From Desulfitobacterium chlororespirans DSM 11544 (GTDB lineage: Bacteria > Bacillota > Desulfitobacteriia > Desulfitobacteriales > Desulfitobacteriaceae), in the NCBI RefSeq assembly GCF_900143285.1, contig NZ_FRDN01000011.1:163619-227618 (forward strand): DNA of 64,000 nucleotides. The letters are read 5' to 3'. Position 1 is the first letter of the stretch, and every line of letters starts with the position of its first letter. The notes beneath the pieces were generated by a model. It was not told where the DNA came from, ran no database searches, and saw only the letters and a list, made by a program, of their open reading frames with translations. Of this stretch, positions 17,471 through 28,693 are shown piece by piece. Position numbers and translations under genes: made by a program.

Positions 17471-20239
17471 ATGGATTACCGGAATACCTTGAATTTACCG
17501 GAAACGGACTTCCCGATGCGGGGAAACCTGCCCCAGCGGGAGCCGGAAATTCTGCAGAAATGGGAAGAAGAAGATATCTATGCCACGGTGCAAAAGGCCC
17601 GGGCAGGGCGGCCGAAATTTGTTCTTCACGATGGCCCCCCTTATGCCAATGGTGATATTCACCTTGGCCATGCTTTGAATAAAGTGATCAAAGACATTAT
17701 CGTCAAATACAAAACCATGGCAGGGTTCGATGCCCCCTATGTTCCCGGCTGGGATACTCATGGTCTGCCCATCGAGCAACAGGTCATCAAGAAATTAGGG
17801 GTCAATCGCCATGCTGTTTCGGTGGTGGAATTCCGCCGGATGTGCAAAGAGTACGCCAAAAAATATATCAGCATTCAGAAAGAGCAGTTTAAACGGTTAG
17901 GTGTGCGGGGAGATTGGAAGAATCCTTATTTAACCCTGGAAAAAGAGTATGAGGCCGCCCAAATCGGAGTCTTTGGTAAAATGGCCCGCAAGAAATACAT
18001 CTATAAGGGCTTGAAGCCGGTCTATTGGTGTCCTTCTTGTGAAACGGCTTTGGCGGAAGCGGAAATCGAGTATGCTGAGAAGACCTCCCATGCCATCTAT
18101 GTCAAGTTCCCCGTTAAGGAAGGGAAAGGGGTCCTTACTGATGAAAACACCTTTGTCATCATCTGGACCACTACCCCTTGGACTTTGCCTGCCAACCTGG
18201 CCATTACCCTGCATGAAGAATTCAGCTATGTCCAGGTGCAAGTGGAGAAGGAGCATTGGCTTGTCGCTGAAGGGATGCTGGAGAGCCTGCGTTCCCTTTG
18301 GAATCTTGAGCTCCCCGTGGAAAAGCGTTTCGTAGGCAAAGAACTGGAAGGTGTTATCTGTAAGCATCCTTTCATCGATCGGGATTCTGTACTCATTCTG
18401 GGGGAACATGTCACCCTGGAAGCAGGAACAGGTTGCGTTCATACCGCCCCCGGACATGGGGAAGAAGACTTTAATGTCGGTAAAAAATATGGGCTGCCTG
18501 TGCTTTGCCCTGTGGATCATCAAGGGAAGTTCACCGCTGAAGGCGGGGCCTATGCGGGCATGAAGGTGGACAAAGCGAACCCGGTGATTATCGAAGATCT
18601 TAAGAATCTCCACGCCTTGGTTCATGAGGAGAAAATTAAGCATAGCTATGCCCATTGCTGGCGTTGCAATAACCCCATTATCTACCGGGCCACAGAACAA
18701 TGGTTTGCTTCCATCGATGGGTTCCGCAAAGCGGCCCTGGAGGAAATCGACAAGGTGCAATGGATTCCTTCCTGGGGCAAGGACCGTATCTATAACATGG
18801 TAGCCGATCGGGGAGACTGGTGCATTTCCCGGCAACGGACCTGGGGGGTTCCCATTCCCATTTTCTACTGTGAGGATTGCGGGAAAGAGATCATCAGCGA
18901 TGAGACTATTGCCAAGGTTCAGGAAATCTTCCGTGAGGAAGGGTCCGACGCCTGGTTTGTTCGTCCCGCCGCCGAACTTTTGCCGGAGGGATTCACCTGT
19001 TCCTGCGGAGGTAAGTCTTTCCGCAAAGAGACGGATATCATGGATGTTTGGTTCGACTCCGGAACCAGCCATACCAGCGTCCTGATGGAACGGAAGGAGC
19101 TCGCCTGGCCCGCCGATCTGTATATGGAAGGATCGGACCAACACCGGGGCTGGTTTAACTCTTCTTTGTCCACATCGGTAGCCGCTTATGGAAAAGCTCC
19201 TTATAAGGCAGTTCTGACTCATGGTTTCCTGGTGGACGAAAAAGGACGCAAAATGTCCAAGTCTCTGGGCAATGGAGTTGACCCTTTGCAGGTAACGAAG
19301 GAGATGGGGGCGGATATCTTAAGGCTCTGGGTGTGCGCCGCCGATTATAAGAATGATGTGGCGGTATCACCACGGATTATGAAGCAAATGTCCGAAGCCT
19401 ATCGCAAGATCCGCAACACCTTAAGGTTCTTGCTGAGCAATCTTAATGATTTTGATCCGGCTAAGGACCGGGTGGATTATAAAGATTTGCCGGAGATTGA
19501 CCGCTGGGCTCTGCTGCAGCTGGGCAAAGTGACCCAGCGGGTATTGCAGGGGTACGAGAAGTACGAATTCCACTGGGTTTACCATTCGGTGCATAACTTC
19601 TGCGCTGTGGAGCTAAGCGCCATTTACCTGGATATCGTGAAAGACCGGCTTTATGTGGAAGGAAAGAATTCCACTCTGCGCCGTGCTTCTCAGACAGTGC
19701 TCTACGATGTCCTCAATGCCCTGGTGCGCTTGATGGCGCCGGTGCTGACCTATACGGCGGATGAGATTTGGCCTTATGTCCCAGGGGTACCTGCTGGTTC
19801 CCATGTCCAAACTGAGGAAATGCCCAAGGTTGATCCGCAATGGCTGGATGAAGCTCTGGAGCAAAAATGGGATACGCTGTTGGCGGTCCGCTCTGAGGTA
19901 ACAAAGGCCTTGGAAAAAGCCCGTCAGGATAAATTGATCAACCATCCTTTGACAGCTCAGGTAGACCTGTATCCCAATACTGAACTGGAAGGATTCTTAA
20001 GAGATATTCCCAATCTGTCGGAAATCTTCATCGTCTCGGCAGTTCAGCTCCATAGTGCAGGAGAAGAGAAGCCTGAGGGTCTGAGCATGGCAGAAGACCT
20101 GGCGGGTTTCGGCATAGCCGTGAACTCGGCGGCAGGAGAAAAATGCGAGCGCTGCTGGATTTACGATACAGGAGTTGGGGAGAATCAAGAGCATCCTACC
20201 CTCTGCCCCCGCTGTGCTTCCGTTGTAAGCCATCTCTAA
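17471..20239 (+). CDS. ileS: Isoleucyl-tRNA synthetase
   Basis: Class I synthetase charging tRNA-Ile, with editing of valine. The HIGH motif is [15 protein letters not shown]. The CP1 editing domain includes the segment with [14 protein letters not shown]. The KMSKS loop is [14 protein letters not shown]. The C terminus has the zinc-binding [10 protein letters not shown]...CPRC. Length 922 is typical of the bacterial form. ATG 17471 follows ACAAGGAGGAATTATAATT. Regulated by the T-box just upstream. Confidence 0.97.
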   Translation: MDYRNTLNLPETDFPMRGNLPQREPEILQKWEEEDIYATVQKARAGRPKFVLHDGPPYANGDIHLGHALNKVIKDIIVKYKTMAGFDAPYVPGWDTHGLPIEQQVIKKLGVNRHAVSVVEFRRMCKEYAKKYISIQKEQFKRLGVRGDWKNPYLTLEKEYEAAQIGVFGKMARKKYIYKGLKPVYWCPSCETALAEAEIEYAEKTSHAIYVKFPVKEGKGVLTDENTFVIIWTTTPWTLPANLAITLHEEFSYVQVQVEKEHWLVAEGMLESLRSLWNLELPVEKRFVGKELEGVICKHPFIDRDSVLILGEHVTLEAGTGCVHTAPGHGEEDFNVGKKYGLPVLCPVDHQGKFTAEGGAYAGMKVDKANPVIIEDLKNLHALVHEEKIKHSYAHCWRCNNPIIYRATEQWFASIDGFRKAALEEIDKVQWIPSWGKDRIYNMVADRGDWCISRQRTWGVPIPIFYCEDCGKEIISDETIAKVQEIFREEGSDAWFVRPAAELLPEGFTCSCGGKSFRKETDIMDVWFDSGTSHTSVLMERKELAWPADLYMEGSDQHRGWFNSSLSTSVAAYGKAPYKAVLTHGFLVDEKGRKMSKSLGNGVDPLQVTKEMGADILRLWVCAADYKNDVAVSPRIMKQMSEAYRKIRNTLRFLLSNLNDFDPAKDRVDYKDLPEIDRWALLQLGKVTQRVLQGYEKYEFHWVYHSVHNFCAVELSAIYLDIVKDRLYVEGKNSTLRRASQTVLYDVLNALVRLMAPVLTYTADEIWPYVPGVPAGSHVQTEEMPKVDPQWLDEALEQKWDTLLAVRSEVTKALEKARQDKLINHPLTAQVDLYPNTELEGFLRDIPNLSEIFIVSAVQLHSAGEEKPEGLSMAEDLAGFGIAVNSAAGEKCERCWIYDTGVGENQEHPTLCPRCASVVSHL

Positions 20240-20270
20240 AAAACAGCATTTCTTTACTATTTCTATTTTT

Positions 20271-20306
20271 AAGACTTGGGCGGTACTATCCGCTCAAGTC
20301 TTATTT
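20271..20306 (+). terminator. Probable terminator after ileS
   Basis: AAGACTTG (20271-20278) pairs with CAAGTCTT (20295-20302), with an inner GCGG/CCGC pairing. It is followed by ATTT only. Confidence 0.6.
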
Positions 20307-20509
20307 AATGTATCTAAAACGATAACGTTTATTATTAAGGTCAAATCCATGGACAATAGTTTGAATACTTAGTATTATATTTAGTGATGAAAACCAGTGG
20401 ATTTATTTGTCTAATTTTTAGGATCAGGTACTAAATTGCACTTGATTTTCTTCTGGGATTTTGAATTAAATGCTCAAATTAAAGACCTACAGAGGTGGGA
20501 GTGAAGAAA

Positions 20510-21367
20510 ATGAGGCTTACAGAGAGTCTGGCCAACCGGATCGTGGATTTGATTTATTCCGAAAGTGGGTTTCATGGCATTGTTTGTGACGCTACGGGGA
20601 CCATTATCGCCGATTCGGCTAAACAGCGGGTTGGCGTTGCCCATGCGGGTGCACACCGCATCATGACGACCTCTATCCAAGACATCAAAATCACTGCAGA
20701 AGATGAAATGAGTTCGCAGGGAAAACAACGGGAAGGCATGAACATCGCCATTGTCCTCGAAGGTGAAAAGCTGGGGACCTTTGGTGTGGCCGGCCCTTTG
20801 AATAGTGTTGCTCCTGTAGCGAAAGTCACCGCGGCGATGATTGCTTTTTTACTCCGGGATGAAGAACTGAAAGAGGTTCTCAAGGCTCATGTGGAGCGGA
20901 TGGGAGAGGCTCTGGAACAAGCGGCTGGAGCTATCCAGGAAATGGCGGCTTCTTCGGAAGAGGTGGCGGGGGTGAGTCAGACTGTGGCTACGGTAGCCCA
21001 GAATGCCAAAGAGCATGTTAAGGCCACGGAAGGTGTCACCGAATTCATTCGCCGGGTGTCGAAGCAGACCAATCTTTTAGGGCTTAATGCGGCCATTGAA
21101 GCGGCCCGTGCGGGAGAACAAGGAAAAGGATTCTCGGTAGTGGCGGGAGAAGTGCGCAAGCTGGCTGATGAAAGCAATCGTTCAGCCAATGAAATCAATG
21201 ATTTGCTGAGCACCTTTCAGGATACTATGGAAGAGATCGCCAATGGGGTGTTTCAAAACAATGTCATAGCTCAAGAACAAGCTAAAGCCACTCAGGAGAT
21301 TGCGCAGATGGTGGAGGAGCTGCAACAGGTCGGCACTGAATTAAACGAGCTGGCCCACAAGCTGTAA
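20510..21367 (+). CDS. Soluble methyl-accepting chemotaxis-type transducer
   Basis: No transmembrane segment. The N-terminal roughly 125 residues ([50 protein letters not shown]) resemble the CdaR-type sugar-diacid sensing domain. The C-terminal part is a short MCP signalling domain with the hairpin tip core [20 protein letters not shown], which would contact CheA/CheW. At 285 residues it is a short cytoplasmic MCP. GTG 20495 is an alternative start. It stands alone and no chemotaxis genes are adjacent. Confidence 0.85.
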   Translation: MRLTESLANRIVDLIYSESGFHGIVCDATGTIIADSAKQRVGVAHAGAHRIMTTSIQDIKITAEDEMSSQGKQREGMNIAIVLEGEKLGTFGVAGPLNSVAPVAKVTAAMIAFLLRDEELKEVLKAHVERMGEALEQAAGAIQEMAASSEEVAGVSQTVATVAQNAKEHVKATEGVTEFIRRVSKQTNLLGLNAAIEAARAGEQGKGFSVVAGEVRKLADESNRSANEINDLLSTFQDTMEEIANGVFQNNVIAQEQAKATQEIAQMVEELQQVGTELNELAHKL

Positions 21368-21536
21368 GAATTAATCATTCCCAACCGGCAGGTATGATGG
21401 GGGATTTGTACATTTTATTATTTATGTAGAATGGGATATTTGTGTAGACGAAAATCAGTTTGCTGACTATAATAAAAGCAGGTAAATCCAGTCAATTTGG
21501 ATCAGGTAAAAATACATAAAGCTTCGAATGATTCCA

Positions 21537-21750
21537 GTGGGAGAGACTCAACATCCTGAGCGCCGAAGGAGAAACTTCCTGAATGTCGCCTGTTCAGAAA
21601 GGGAAACTCTCAGGCAAAAGTACTGCTGGAAGACGAAACTCTGGAGAGCTTCTCAGTGGAGAACACCAAAGGGGTAGCCCGCAAGCAAAGGGTAAATCTC
21701 TCAGGTCAAAGGACAGAGGTAGCGCGACGTGCTATTCTCTGTTTTTTATT
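21537..21750 (+). promoter_or_regulatory. Tandem glycine riboswitch upstream of gcvT
   Basis: Two aptamer units are recognisable. The first has GCGCCGAAGGAGAAAC (near 21560) and ends AAACTCTCAGGCAAAAG. The second has ACCAAAGGGGTAGCCCGC and ends AAATCTCTCAGGTCAAAGGA. An expression platform follows: ACAGAGGTAGC...GCTATTCTCTGT with TTTTTTATTTT, a terminator-type hairpin at 21712-21750. Glycine binding should turn on the glycine cleavage operon. Confidence 0.93.
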
Positions 21751-21832
21751 TTACCCATTTCTTTATTTTCCCCGTGTTCAATAATGTTTTTTCCGGTTTT
21801 GGTTAATACTCAATTCTAGGGAGGTGTCCTAA

Positions 21833-22930
21833 GTGACGGAACTAAAAAGAACACCACTGTATGAGAAGCATCGCCAGGCCGGTGCGAAACTCATTGATTT
21901 CGGCGGCTGGGAAATGCCGGTTCAATACGCCGGAGTCATTGAGGAGCACAAGGCCGTGCGCAGCAAAGCGGGGCTTTTTGATGTCTCTCATATGGGTGAG
22001 GTGGAGTTGAAGGGAAAGGATAGCCTTGCTTTTTTGCAGTACCTATTGACTAACGATGTGTCGCGAATTCAGGATAACCAGATTCAGTATTCTCCCATGT
22101 GCACCTCTGACGGTGGTGTAGTGGATGATTTACTGGTGTATCGCTATAACCGGGAGCATTTTCTGCTGGTGGTCAATGCCTCCAACACGGATAAGGATTT
22201 TGCCTGGATGCAGGCTCAGGCTGAGGGCTTTGAAATAAGTTTGGAAAATCGCTCTGGGGACTTTGCCCAATTGGCTTTGCAAGGTCCTTTAGCGGAGAAA
22301 ATCCTGCAAAAGCTGACAAGTATGGATTTAACACAGATCAACTACTATTGGTTTAAGCATGGGGAAGTGGATGGAGTCCTTTGCCTGATTTCCAGGACAG
22401 GGTATACCGGGGAAGACGGCTTTGAAATTTACCTGCCTCCTGAGCATGCTCCCCGGATGTGGGAAAGAATTCTTGAGGTTGGAGGGTCGGAAGGAGTTCA
22501 ACCCATTGGTCTGGGCGCCCGGGATACTCTCCGCTTTGAAGCCCGACTGCCCTTATACGGCAATGAACTGGGGCCGGATATCACACCTTTGGAGGCCGGG
22601 CTAGGGTTTTTTGTCAAGCTGGAAAAAGAACGTTTTATTGGCAAAGAGGCCCTATCTGCACAAAAGGAGAAAGGTGTGCCAAGAAAGTTGGTAGGCCTGG
22701 AAATGATTGAACGGGGCATAGCCCGCTCCCATTATCCCCTTCAGAAAGAGGGAAAAGAAATCGGCTTTATTACGTCTGGCTCTTTTTCACCTACTTTAAA
22801 CAAAAACATTGCCCTTGGCCTGATTCCCCTGGAGTATGCACAAATGGGGGAAACCTTGGATGTGATCATTCGTGGGAAAGCCGTTAAGGCCCGGATTATT
22901 CCTTCACAGTTCTACAAACGGCAGGGGTAA
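21833..22930 (+). CDS. gcvT: Glycine cleavage system T protein (aminomethyltransferase)
   Basis: Tetrahydrofolate-dependent aminomethyltransferase that releases ammonia and 5,10-methylene-THF from the aminomethyl-lipoyl H protein. FGGWEMPVQYAGVIEEH and GLFDVSHMGEVELKG are the conserved N-terminal folate-site segments; SRTGYTGEDGFEIY and LGARDTLRFEARLPLYG are further signatures. 365 residues. GTG start at 21833 with GGGAGGTG upstream. First gene of the gcv unit under glycine-riboswitch control. Confidence 0.95.
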   Translation: MTELKRTPLYEKHRQAGAKLIDFGGWEMPVQYAGVIEEHKAVRSKAGLFDVSHMGEVELKGKDSLAFLQYLLTNDVSRIQDNQIQYSPMCTSDGGVVDDLLVYRYNREHFLLVVNASNTDKDFAWMQAQAEGFEISLENRSGDFAQLALQGPLAEKILQKLTSMDLTQINYYWFKHGEVDGVLCLISRTGYTGEDGFEIYLPPEHAPRMWERILEVGGSEGVQPIGLGARDTLRFEARLPLYGNELGPDITPLEAGLGFFVKLEKERFIGKEALSAQKEKGVPRKLVGLEMIERGIARSHYPLQKEGKEIGFITSGSFSPTLNKNIALGLIPLEYAQMGETLDVIIRGKAVKARIIPSQFYKRQG

Positions 22931-23061
22931 AGCAGTGCGAAAATTTTCCTCACCGGGCAAGGCAGGTTTTAAGTGTTACAGAGCACTGGGGCTGTTAAAA
23001 ACACGATTAAATGGGGTTAGGGACCTGTTCCTTTTCCCCGCAAAATAAGGAGGATGATAGT

Positions 23062-23448
23062 ATGAATCCAGTAGAATTAAAGTACAGCAAATCTCATGAG
23101 TGGGCTAAGGTCGAAGGAAATACCGTGACTTTAGGGATTACGGCTCATGCTCAGGACAGCTTAGGAGATGTGGTCTTTGTGGAACTGCCTGATAATGATA
23201 CCACGGTGGTGGCCGGGGAGGCCTTTGGAACCGTGGAATCCGTCAAGGCCGTGTCGGATATGATTACTCCGGTTAGCGGCAGGGTTATCGATTATAATCA
23301 AGAGGTTCTGGATTCTCCTGAACTTCTCAATGATGATCCTTATGGTGAGGGATGGCTGATTAAAGTGGAAGTGGAAGATCTGAAGGTATTGGATGAACTC
23401 TTATCAGCCGCAGAATATGAGGCGTTTCTAGCGGAGGAGGGCCAATAA
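23062..23448 (+). CDS. gcvH: Glycine cleavage system H protein
   Basis: Lipoyl carrier protein that shuttles the aminomethyl group among P, T and L proteins. The lipoylated Lys is in FGTVESVKAVSDM (about residue 64). KYSKSHEWAKVEGNTVTLGIT is the family start. 128 residues, with AAGGAGG before ATG 23062. Separated from gcvT by 131 bases; gcvPA begins directly after its stop. Confidence 0.96.
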   Translation: MNPVELKYSKSHEWAKVEGNTVTLGITAHAQDSLGDVVFVELPDNDTTVVAGEAFGTVESVKAVSDMITPVSGRVIDYNQEVLDSPELLNDDPYGEGWLIKVEVEDLKVLDELLSAAEYEAFLAEEGQ

Positions 23449-24789
23449 ATGAATTACGTGCCGAACACGGTGGACCAGCAGGAACAGATCCTCACCCGGA
23501 TTGGAGTAGGCTCCCTTGAAGAGCTTTTTGCGGATATCCCGGAAAGCGTTCGGCGCCAGGCTCAATTGAAGATTCGGGAAGGGCTGTCTGAGCTGGAGCT
23601 GGTAAAATATATGGGCAGGCTGGCTGCAGAGAATAAAACGGTGGAAGAGTATACCTCTTATCTGGGAGCGGGGGCTTATGAGCACTTTATCCCCAGCTAT
23701 GTGGATCAGCTCTTGCTGCGCTCGGAGTTCTATACGGCCTATACCCCTTATCAGCCGGAGATCAGCCAAGGGACCTTGCAGGCCATCTATGAGTTCCAGA
23801 CTCTTGTCTGTGAGCTGACGGGAATGGACGGGGCCAATGCTTCCATGTATGATGGGGCGTCGGCCCTTGCCGAAGCAGCTTTAATGAGCTGCGACGCCAG
23901 CCGGAGAAAGAAAGTCCTGGTGCCCCAAACGATTCACCCGGAATACCGGGAGGTCCTCCGGACCTATCTGCTTCCCCGAGGGGTGGAGATCCTGGAGATC
24001 CCTTATAAGGAGGGAGCAGTAGACTCTGAGGCTTTAGAAAAAGCATTGAATAACGAGGTGGCGGCGGTTCTTCTCCAAAGCCCTAATTTCTTTGGTATGA
24101 TCGAAAAAGCTGAAGAGATTGGCCAAATGGCCCATGCCAAAGGCGGACTGCTGGTGATGGCGGTTAATCCGGTATCTTTGGGATTGCTTAAATCTCCCGG
24201 GGAGCTGGGGGCGGATATCGTGGTGGGGGAGGGGCAGCCCTTTGGCAATCCCCTGAACTTCGGCGGCCCCTATCTGGGATTTCTGGCTTGCCGGGAAAAA
24301 TATGTACGCCGGATGCCCGGGCGAATCGTCGGAGCCACCAAAGATAAAAACGGCAAGAAAGGCTATGTGCTCACTCTGCAAGCCCGGGAACAGCATATCC
24401 GCCGGGAAAAAGCAGCCTCCAATATCTGCTCTAACGAGGCCCTTTGTGCCTTGGCTTTTACCATTCATCTTTCGGGATTGGGAAAACAGGGATTAAAGGA
24501 GATGGCCAGGCTTAATCTGCAGAAGGCCCATTATGGGGCTGAGGAGATTGGCAAGCTTCCCGGCATGAGCCTTGCTTTCCAGGGTCCTTTCTTCCATGAG
24601 TTTGTGATCAAGACAGAGGTCAGTCCCCGGCAAATCAATGAAGCTCTTTTAAGCCATAAGATCATCGGCGGTCTGGAGCTTTCCCGCTTCTACCCTGAGC
24701 TGGATCAGCATCTTCTCTTCTGCGTAACAGAAACCAAGACCAAGGAAGATATCGACAGGCTGGTGGCCGGAATGGGGGAGATACAATGA
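23449..24789 (+). CDS. gcvPA: Glycine dehydrogenase (decarboxylating) subunit 1
   Basis: N-terminal half of the split P protein, as in most Firmicutes; it pairs with GcvPB to decarboxylate glycine with PLP. Signatures: [38 protein letters not shown] and [13 protein letters not shown]. 446 residues. It begins right after gcvH and overlaps gcvPB by 4 bases, so the two subunits are translationally coupled. Confidence 0.96.
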   Translation: MNYVPNTVDQQEQILTRIGVGSLEELFADIPESVRRQAQLKIREGLSELELVKYMGRLAAENKTVEEYTSYLGAGAYEHFIPSYVDQLLLRSEFYTAYTPYQPEISQGTLQAIYEFQTLVCELTGMDGANASMYDGASALAEAALMSCDASRRKKVLVPQTIHPEYREVLRTYLLPRGVEILEIPYKEGAVDSEALEKALNNEVAAVLLQSPNFFGMIEKAEEIGQMAHAKGGLLVMAVNPVSLGLLKSPGELGADIVVGEGQPFGNPLNFGGPYLGFLACREKYVRRMPGRIVGATKDKNGKKGYVLTLQAREQHIRREKAASNICSNEALCALAFTIHLSGLGKQGLKEMARLNLQKAHYGAEEIGKLPGMSLAFQGPFFHEFVIKTEVSPRQINEALLSHKIIGGLELSRFYPELDQHLLFCVTETKTKEDIDRLVAGMGEIQ

Positions 24790-26246
24790 GAGCCTTGGAA
24801 CCGCTGATTTTTGAACTAAGCAGAGAAGGGAGAACGGGGGTAAGCCTGCCTCCCTGTGATGTACCGGAAATTCCTCTCGAGGATCTGATTCCTCAAGAGT
24901 TTTTAAGAGATAAGGAACCTGAACTGCCGGAAGTCTCCGAGGTGGATGTGGTCCGTCACTTTACCCGGCTCTCTTCCTTCAATCACGGAGTGGATACAGG
25001 CTTTTATCCTTTAGGCTCCTGCACTATGAAATATAACCCTAAGGTCAATGAGAAACTGGCCCGTTTGCCGGGCTTCAGTCAGATTCATCCCTATCAGCCG
25101 GAAGAATTAACTCAAGGCGCCTTGGGCTTGATGGTTGAACTCCAGGAGGAACTTGCCGAGATTACCGGCATGGATGCCTTTACCTTGCAGCCCGCTGCCG
25201 GTGCCCATGGGGAGATGACCGGGATTCTGATCATCAAGGCCTACCATGACCACCGTCAGGATGTTAAGCGCAGGAAGGTCATTGTTCCCGATTCTGCTCA
25301 TGGGACCAACCCGGCCACAGGGGCCATGGCCGGCTATGACATTGTTCAGGTGCCCAGCAATGAGCGGGGAGGGGTGGACATCGAGGCGTTGCGCCAGGTG
25401 GCCAGTGATGAAGTGGCTGCCTTGATGCTGACCAACCCTAATACTCTGGGATTATTTGATGAAAACATCCTGGAAATCGCTGAAATCATCCACTCTGTGG
25501 GGGGCCTGATCTATTATGACGGAGCCAACGCCAATGCTATCATGGGCATAGCCCGCCCTGGGGATATGGGCTTTGATGTGGTGCATCTTAACCTGCACAA
25601 GACCTTTTCCACACCCCATGGCGGGGGAGGCCCAGGGTCAGGCCCGGTAGGGGTGAAGGCATTCCTCGCTCCCTATCTGCCTAAACCTGTGGCAATCCGG
25701 ACCCCTGAGGGCCGTTACTCATGGGATGACGACCGTCCGCTCTCCATTGGCCGGGTAAGAGCTTTTCAGGCTAATTTCGGAGTCTTGGTAAAGGCCTATG
25801 CCTATATCCGGGCCTTAGGCGGGGAGGGGCTGAAAGCCGCCTCTCAGAATGCCGTCCTCAACGCCAATTTCCTGATGAGCATCCTGAAAGACCATTATCA
25901 CCTGCCCTATGACCGGGTGTGCATGCATGAGTTTATCATCACTCCCAAAAATCTGAAGGACTATGGCATCCATACCCTGGATATTGCCAAGCGGCTTTTG
26001 GATTATGGCTATCACCCGCCGACGATCTACTTCCCTCTCATTGTGGAAGAGGCCATGATGATCGAGCCTACAGAGACAGAGAGCCTGGAGACTCTGGAGC
26101 AATTTGCCCAAGTGATGATCCAAATCGCTGAAGAAGTGAAGCAGGACGCAGAAATGGTGAAAAATGCCCCCTACGATACCTTGGTTACCCGTCTGGATGA
26201 AACAGGGGCTGCCCGCAAACCCGATCTGCGCTGGCGGAAATCATAG
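24786..26246 (+). CDS. gcvPB: Glycine dehydrogenase (decarboxylating) subunit 2
   Basis: PLP-carrying half of the split P protein. The PLP lysine lies in [38 protein letters not shown] and [15 protein letters not shown] are conserved. 486 residues. Last gene of the operon; the L protein (dihydrolipoamide dehydrogenase) is not in the window and must come from elsewhere. A strong hairpin follows at 26349-26391. Confidence 0.96.
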   Translation: MRALEPLIFELSREGRTGVSLPPCDVPEIPLEDLIPQEFLRDKEPELPEVSEVDVVRHFTRLSSFNHGVDTGFYPLGSCTMKYNPKVNEKLARLPGFSQIHPYQPEELTQGALGLMVELQEELAEITGMDAFTLQPAAGAHGEMTGILIIKAYHDHRQDVKRRKVIVPDSAHGTNPATGAMAGYDIVQVPSNERGGVDIEALRQVASDEVAALMLTNPNTLGLFDENILEIAEIIHSVGGLIYYDGANANAIMGIARPGDMGFDVVHLNLHKTFSTPHGGGGPGSGPVGVKAFLAPYLPKPVAIRTPEGRYSWDDDRPLSIGRVRAFQANFGVLVKAYAYIRALGGEGLKAASQNAVLNANFLMSILKDHYHLPYDRVCMHEFIITPKNLKDYGIHTLDIAKRLLDYGYHPPTIYFPLIVEEAMMIEPTETESLETLEQFAQVMIQIAEEVKQDAEMVKNAPYDTLVTRLDETGAARKPDLRWRKS

Positions 26247-26348
26247 TAAGGGATTCGCAGCTAAAGCAAAGCTATCAGTGAGTAATATTTGTGAGTGATA
26301 TTTGTGAGTGATCAGAAGGGCTATGATTAGTCAAAAGATTGCCTTAGT

Positions 26349-26391
26349 AAAAAGATCTCCCGCCGGAAAAAGCGGCCGGGAGATCTTTTGG
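26349..26391 (+). terminator. Terminator-like hairpin after the gcv operon
   Basis: AAAAGATCTCCCG pairs with CGGGAGATCTTTT across a GC-rich loop. This is a strong stem ending in T residues and could act in both directions. Confidence 0.75.
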
Positions 26392-26562
26392 CGGTTCTTT
26401 CCGGGTAGCCGGTTATGGGTGCAGGTAGTACCGGCGGCTCCGGCGACACCGGCGAAGGATTTATCAAGGCAGCCGACCATACTGCTTAAGCAGCGTCGGT
26501 AAAGGCGGAAAAAACTGCCCGGGTCGTGTTCTTGATCCTACAAAGCCATATATGAACAGACC

Positions 26563-26877
26563 CGAAAAGCAGTCCAAGGATTTTGATTTACACAAGGGAG
26601 CGAATTTAAGCGAGCGGAAACAAAACTTCGCGAAAAGCCTGCAGCGGAGAAAGGTTGGAAACAGGACGTTTCCAACCGCCCATTGAGAACAAAGTGCGAA
26701 AGCAGTGCTTTCGAGGAGCGATTTGGGCACGAAACCCGGGCGAGGGTTTCGCCCAAGCCGCCTTCCACAGAGAATGACTCAGCGGCGCAGGTGCACCTTT
26801 CGGAGCGGAGGGCTTGAGCGTTAGTTTTGTCCGCGCAGCTTATGGAGCGACCGGTGTAAATCAAAATCCTGGAGACC
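26563..26877. repeat. Large palindromic interspersed repeat, copy 2 (MITE-like)
   Basis: Near-identical counterpart of 5430-5745, same orientation. Terminal inverted repeats are very clear here: CCAAGGATTTTGATTTACAC at 26574 and GGTGTAAATCAAAATCCTGG at 26853-26872. Pairing continues inward past AACAAAAC/GTTTTG segments. The internal hairpins are conserved between copies while the loops differ. No coding capacity was recognised. The rest of 26247-27066 holds the gcv terminator and an AT-rich leader of pduL. Confidence 0.78.
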
Positions 26878-27066
26878 AGCTTTCAAATCATCTTTCCGGA
26901 GCAACATGTAATGCCCCAAGAAACTTTGGGAAATGCTAAGAAAACCCTTTAAAAAACCCTTAAGCTAAAATAACAATTTTCAGATACAGATTTTTGCCGA
27001 ATTGTGGAGTATAATTAATCAATGTGCATATGAAAGCTTGCAAATTTAAACCAGGAGGTTATTATA

Positions 27067-27645
27067 ATGCAAACCTTTAAAGTTCCTGTAGGAATTTCCA
27101 ATCGCCATGTTCATCTCTCTGAAGAACATATTGAAATTTTATTTGGTGCCGGACATCAGTTGACCCGGACCAAGGATTTATCCCAGCCCGGTCAATTCGC
27201 CTGTGAAGAAACGGTAACCCTGGTGGGGCCCAAGGGCACCATGGCCAATATCCGGGTGCTGGGACCTGCCCGCAAAGCAACCCAGGTGGAACTGGCAGCC
27301 ACGGATACCTTTAAGCTTGGCGTCAAACCCCCGGTCCGGGATTCGGGAGATCTCTCCGGAACACCTGGTTTGGAGCTGGTAGGCCCTGCCGGAAAAGTTC
27401 AGGTTGAAGCCGGGACCATTATTGCAGCCCGTCATATTCATATGACTCCGGAAGATGCTGAAAAATACTGTTTAAAAGATGGAGATCATGTCAAGGTCCA
27501 AGTCACCGGACCACGGGCCGGTGTCTTTGAACGGGTATTGATTCGGGTTAACCCCAATTATGCTCTGGATATGCATGTGGATACGGACGAAGGCAATGCC
27601 TTTGGCTTAAAAAATGGGGATTTGCTGGACGTTATTATCGAGTAA
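27067..27645 (+). CDS. pduL: Phosphate propanoyltransferase PduL
   Basis: Interconverts acyl-CoA and acyl phosphate (propanoyl or acetyl), unrelated to Pta. Two PduL domains carry the zinc-binding histidines: VGISNRHVHLSEEHI near the N terminus and ARHIHMTPEDA in the middle, plus the C-terminal ALDMHVDTDEGNA. 192 residues. No microcompartment shell genes are nearby and no N-terminal encapsulation peptide is seen, so it probably serves cytosolic acetyl-CoA/acetyl phosphate conversion. Monocistronic, with terminators following. CCAGGAGG lies upstream of the ATG. Confidence 0.93.
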   Translation: MQTFKVPVGISNRHVHLSEEHIEILFGAGHQLTRTKDLSQPGQFACEETVTLVGPKGTMANIRVLGPARKATQVELAATDTFKLGVKPPVRDSGDLSGTPGLELVGPAGKVQVEAGTIIAARHIHMTPEDAEKYCLKDGDHVKVQVTGPRAGVFERVLIRVNPNYALDMHVDTDEGNAFGLKNGDLLDVIIE

Positions 27646-27659
27646 TAATTCACTCGGCA

Positions 27660-27691
27660 TCCCCATTGGTAATGAGGCAATGGGGATGCTG
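27660..27691 (+). terminator. Hairpin after pduL
   Basis: GCATCCCCATTG pairs perfectly with CAATGGGGATGC around a short loop. There is no clear T run. Confidence 0.6.
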
Positions 27692-27785
27692 TACGTATAC
27701 TATCCGATGTGAACAACGTTACTGCGCATTCTCTGGGAACCTCATGCCTGAAATATGCCGCCTTTTTTCTCCGACTAATAAAATA

Positions 27786-27833
27786 AACCTGTCACAGGAA
27801 GAAGAGTTTCTTGTCCTGGGACGGGTTTTTTTA
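27786..27833 (+). terminator. Rho-independent terminator
   Basis: AACCTGTCACAGGA pairs imperfectly with TCCTGGGACGGGTT, followed by TTTTTTT. It is on the pduL side of the convergent minus-strand unit. The remaining 27834-28010 shows no gene I can support. Confidence 0.75.
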
Positions 27834-28010
27834 CAATAAAACGCTATGCGTTCCGGTTCCGCCGGAGCGATGCTCATTAATGACGCTTTCCGGTGGTCGT
27901 GTATGAAGCGGAAATAGAGAATCCTTTGCTTGCAAACCGCGCCCCGGAAGGAAACTCGTTCTGCTGATCACGCATGGCGAGGAGCTGGTGAAGAGGTGCT
28001 GCACGCATCT

Positions 28011-28664
28011 TTACCGGCTCGGGGGATGACGGACCTTCGTCTTTTTTACAACATGAAATCCGCATACATCATCGCCGTCGGCCAGCGTTTGGGTGCGAAT
28101 CAGATTCGCTCCCATTTGGTCATAGGTAATGAAATCAATGTTACAGATATATTTTACGAGAGCAAAGCAGTCTTCGCGTTTTCCAAGCTCGCATATGGCG
28201 CACTGACGAAACGTGGTGATGTGCTCGTCCGGACCTTTTATTTCATGTGTAAATACCCAATCCGTACTGTATTCCCGTTTCTGCGAACGCTCTGCGGCGA
28301 TGGTTTTTTGGCGCATCATTTTTTCGGAAAAGGCGTCCTTTTGGGAATAGGATTTGAGCAAGAACGGTGTATGTGCCGCATGAACTGTCATTTCCCCGAA
28401 CATTTGCTCGCTGATGGCGCCGTTCGCTGCCTTATAAACCGCAAAAAACATCGCAGCCATGATAAGACCTGAGCGGAAAATGTTATCCTTACCGCCCACC
28501 GAAGGGGTTCTGAGCAGCATTTCCCGATATTCCTTCTTCGCTTTTCTGCGGAGCGAAGCTGTTTTTTCTTTTCCCAGGCTGCCGGTAAGATAGCCGAAAA
28601 CCCTTTTACTAAACATAAGAAACAAAATTCTTGCCTGCATATCATAGGTGAAGGTTTCTTTCAT
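28011..28664 (-). CDS. L-2-amino-thiazoline-4-carboxylic acid hydrolase-like protein
   Basis: A 217-residue protein resembling the ATC hydrolase family (PF14196). Visible features are an N-terminal helical part with LRRKAKKEYREML, then CAICELGKREDCFALVKYICNIDFITYDQMGANLIRTQTLADGDDVCGFHVVKK. The last segment, Cys-rich with a D-x-C-x-FH end, is typical of the family. True substrates of most members are unknown. GAGAGGAAC lies upstream of the ATG. It lies downstream of a TetR gene on the same strand, so it is likely controlled by it. Confidence 0.75.
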   Translation of the reverse strand: MKETFTYDMQARILFLMFSKRVFGYLTGSLGKEKTASLRRKAKKEYREMLLRTPSVGGKDNIFRSGLIMAAMFFAVYKAANGAISEQMFGEMTVHAAHTPFLLKSYSQKDAFSEKMMRQKTIAAERSQKREYSTDWVFTHEIKGPDEHITTFRQCAICELGKREDCFALVKYICNIDFITYDQMGANLIRTQTLADGDDVCGFHVVKKTKVRHPPSR

Positions 28665-28693
28665 TGCCGTTCCTCTCCTCTCCTCATCTCACG

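Noticed and set aside
17930..19222. 430-residue open frame on the minus strand
   Set aside because: Lies wholly inside ileS, which has complete family motifs; the antisense frame is a codon-bias shadow.
26416..26490. 24-codon frame starting MGAGSTGGSGDTGEGF
   Set aside because: No ribosome binding site, low-complexity, sits between a terminator and a repeat; no support as a gene.
27877..28065. 62-residue minus-strand frame downstream of the ATC-hydrolase-like gene
   Set aside because: Overlaps the hydrolase end, no ribosome binding site and no protein-like pattern.
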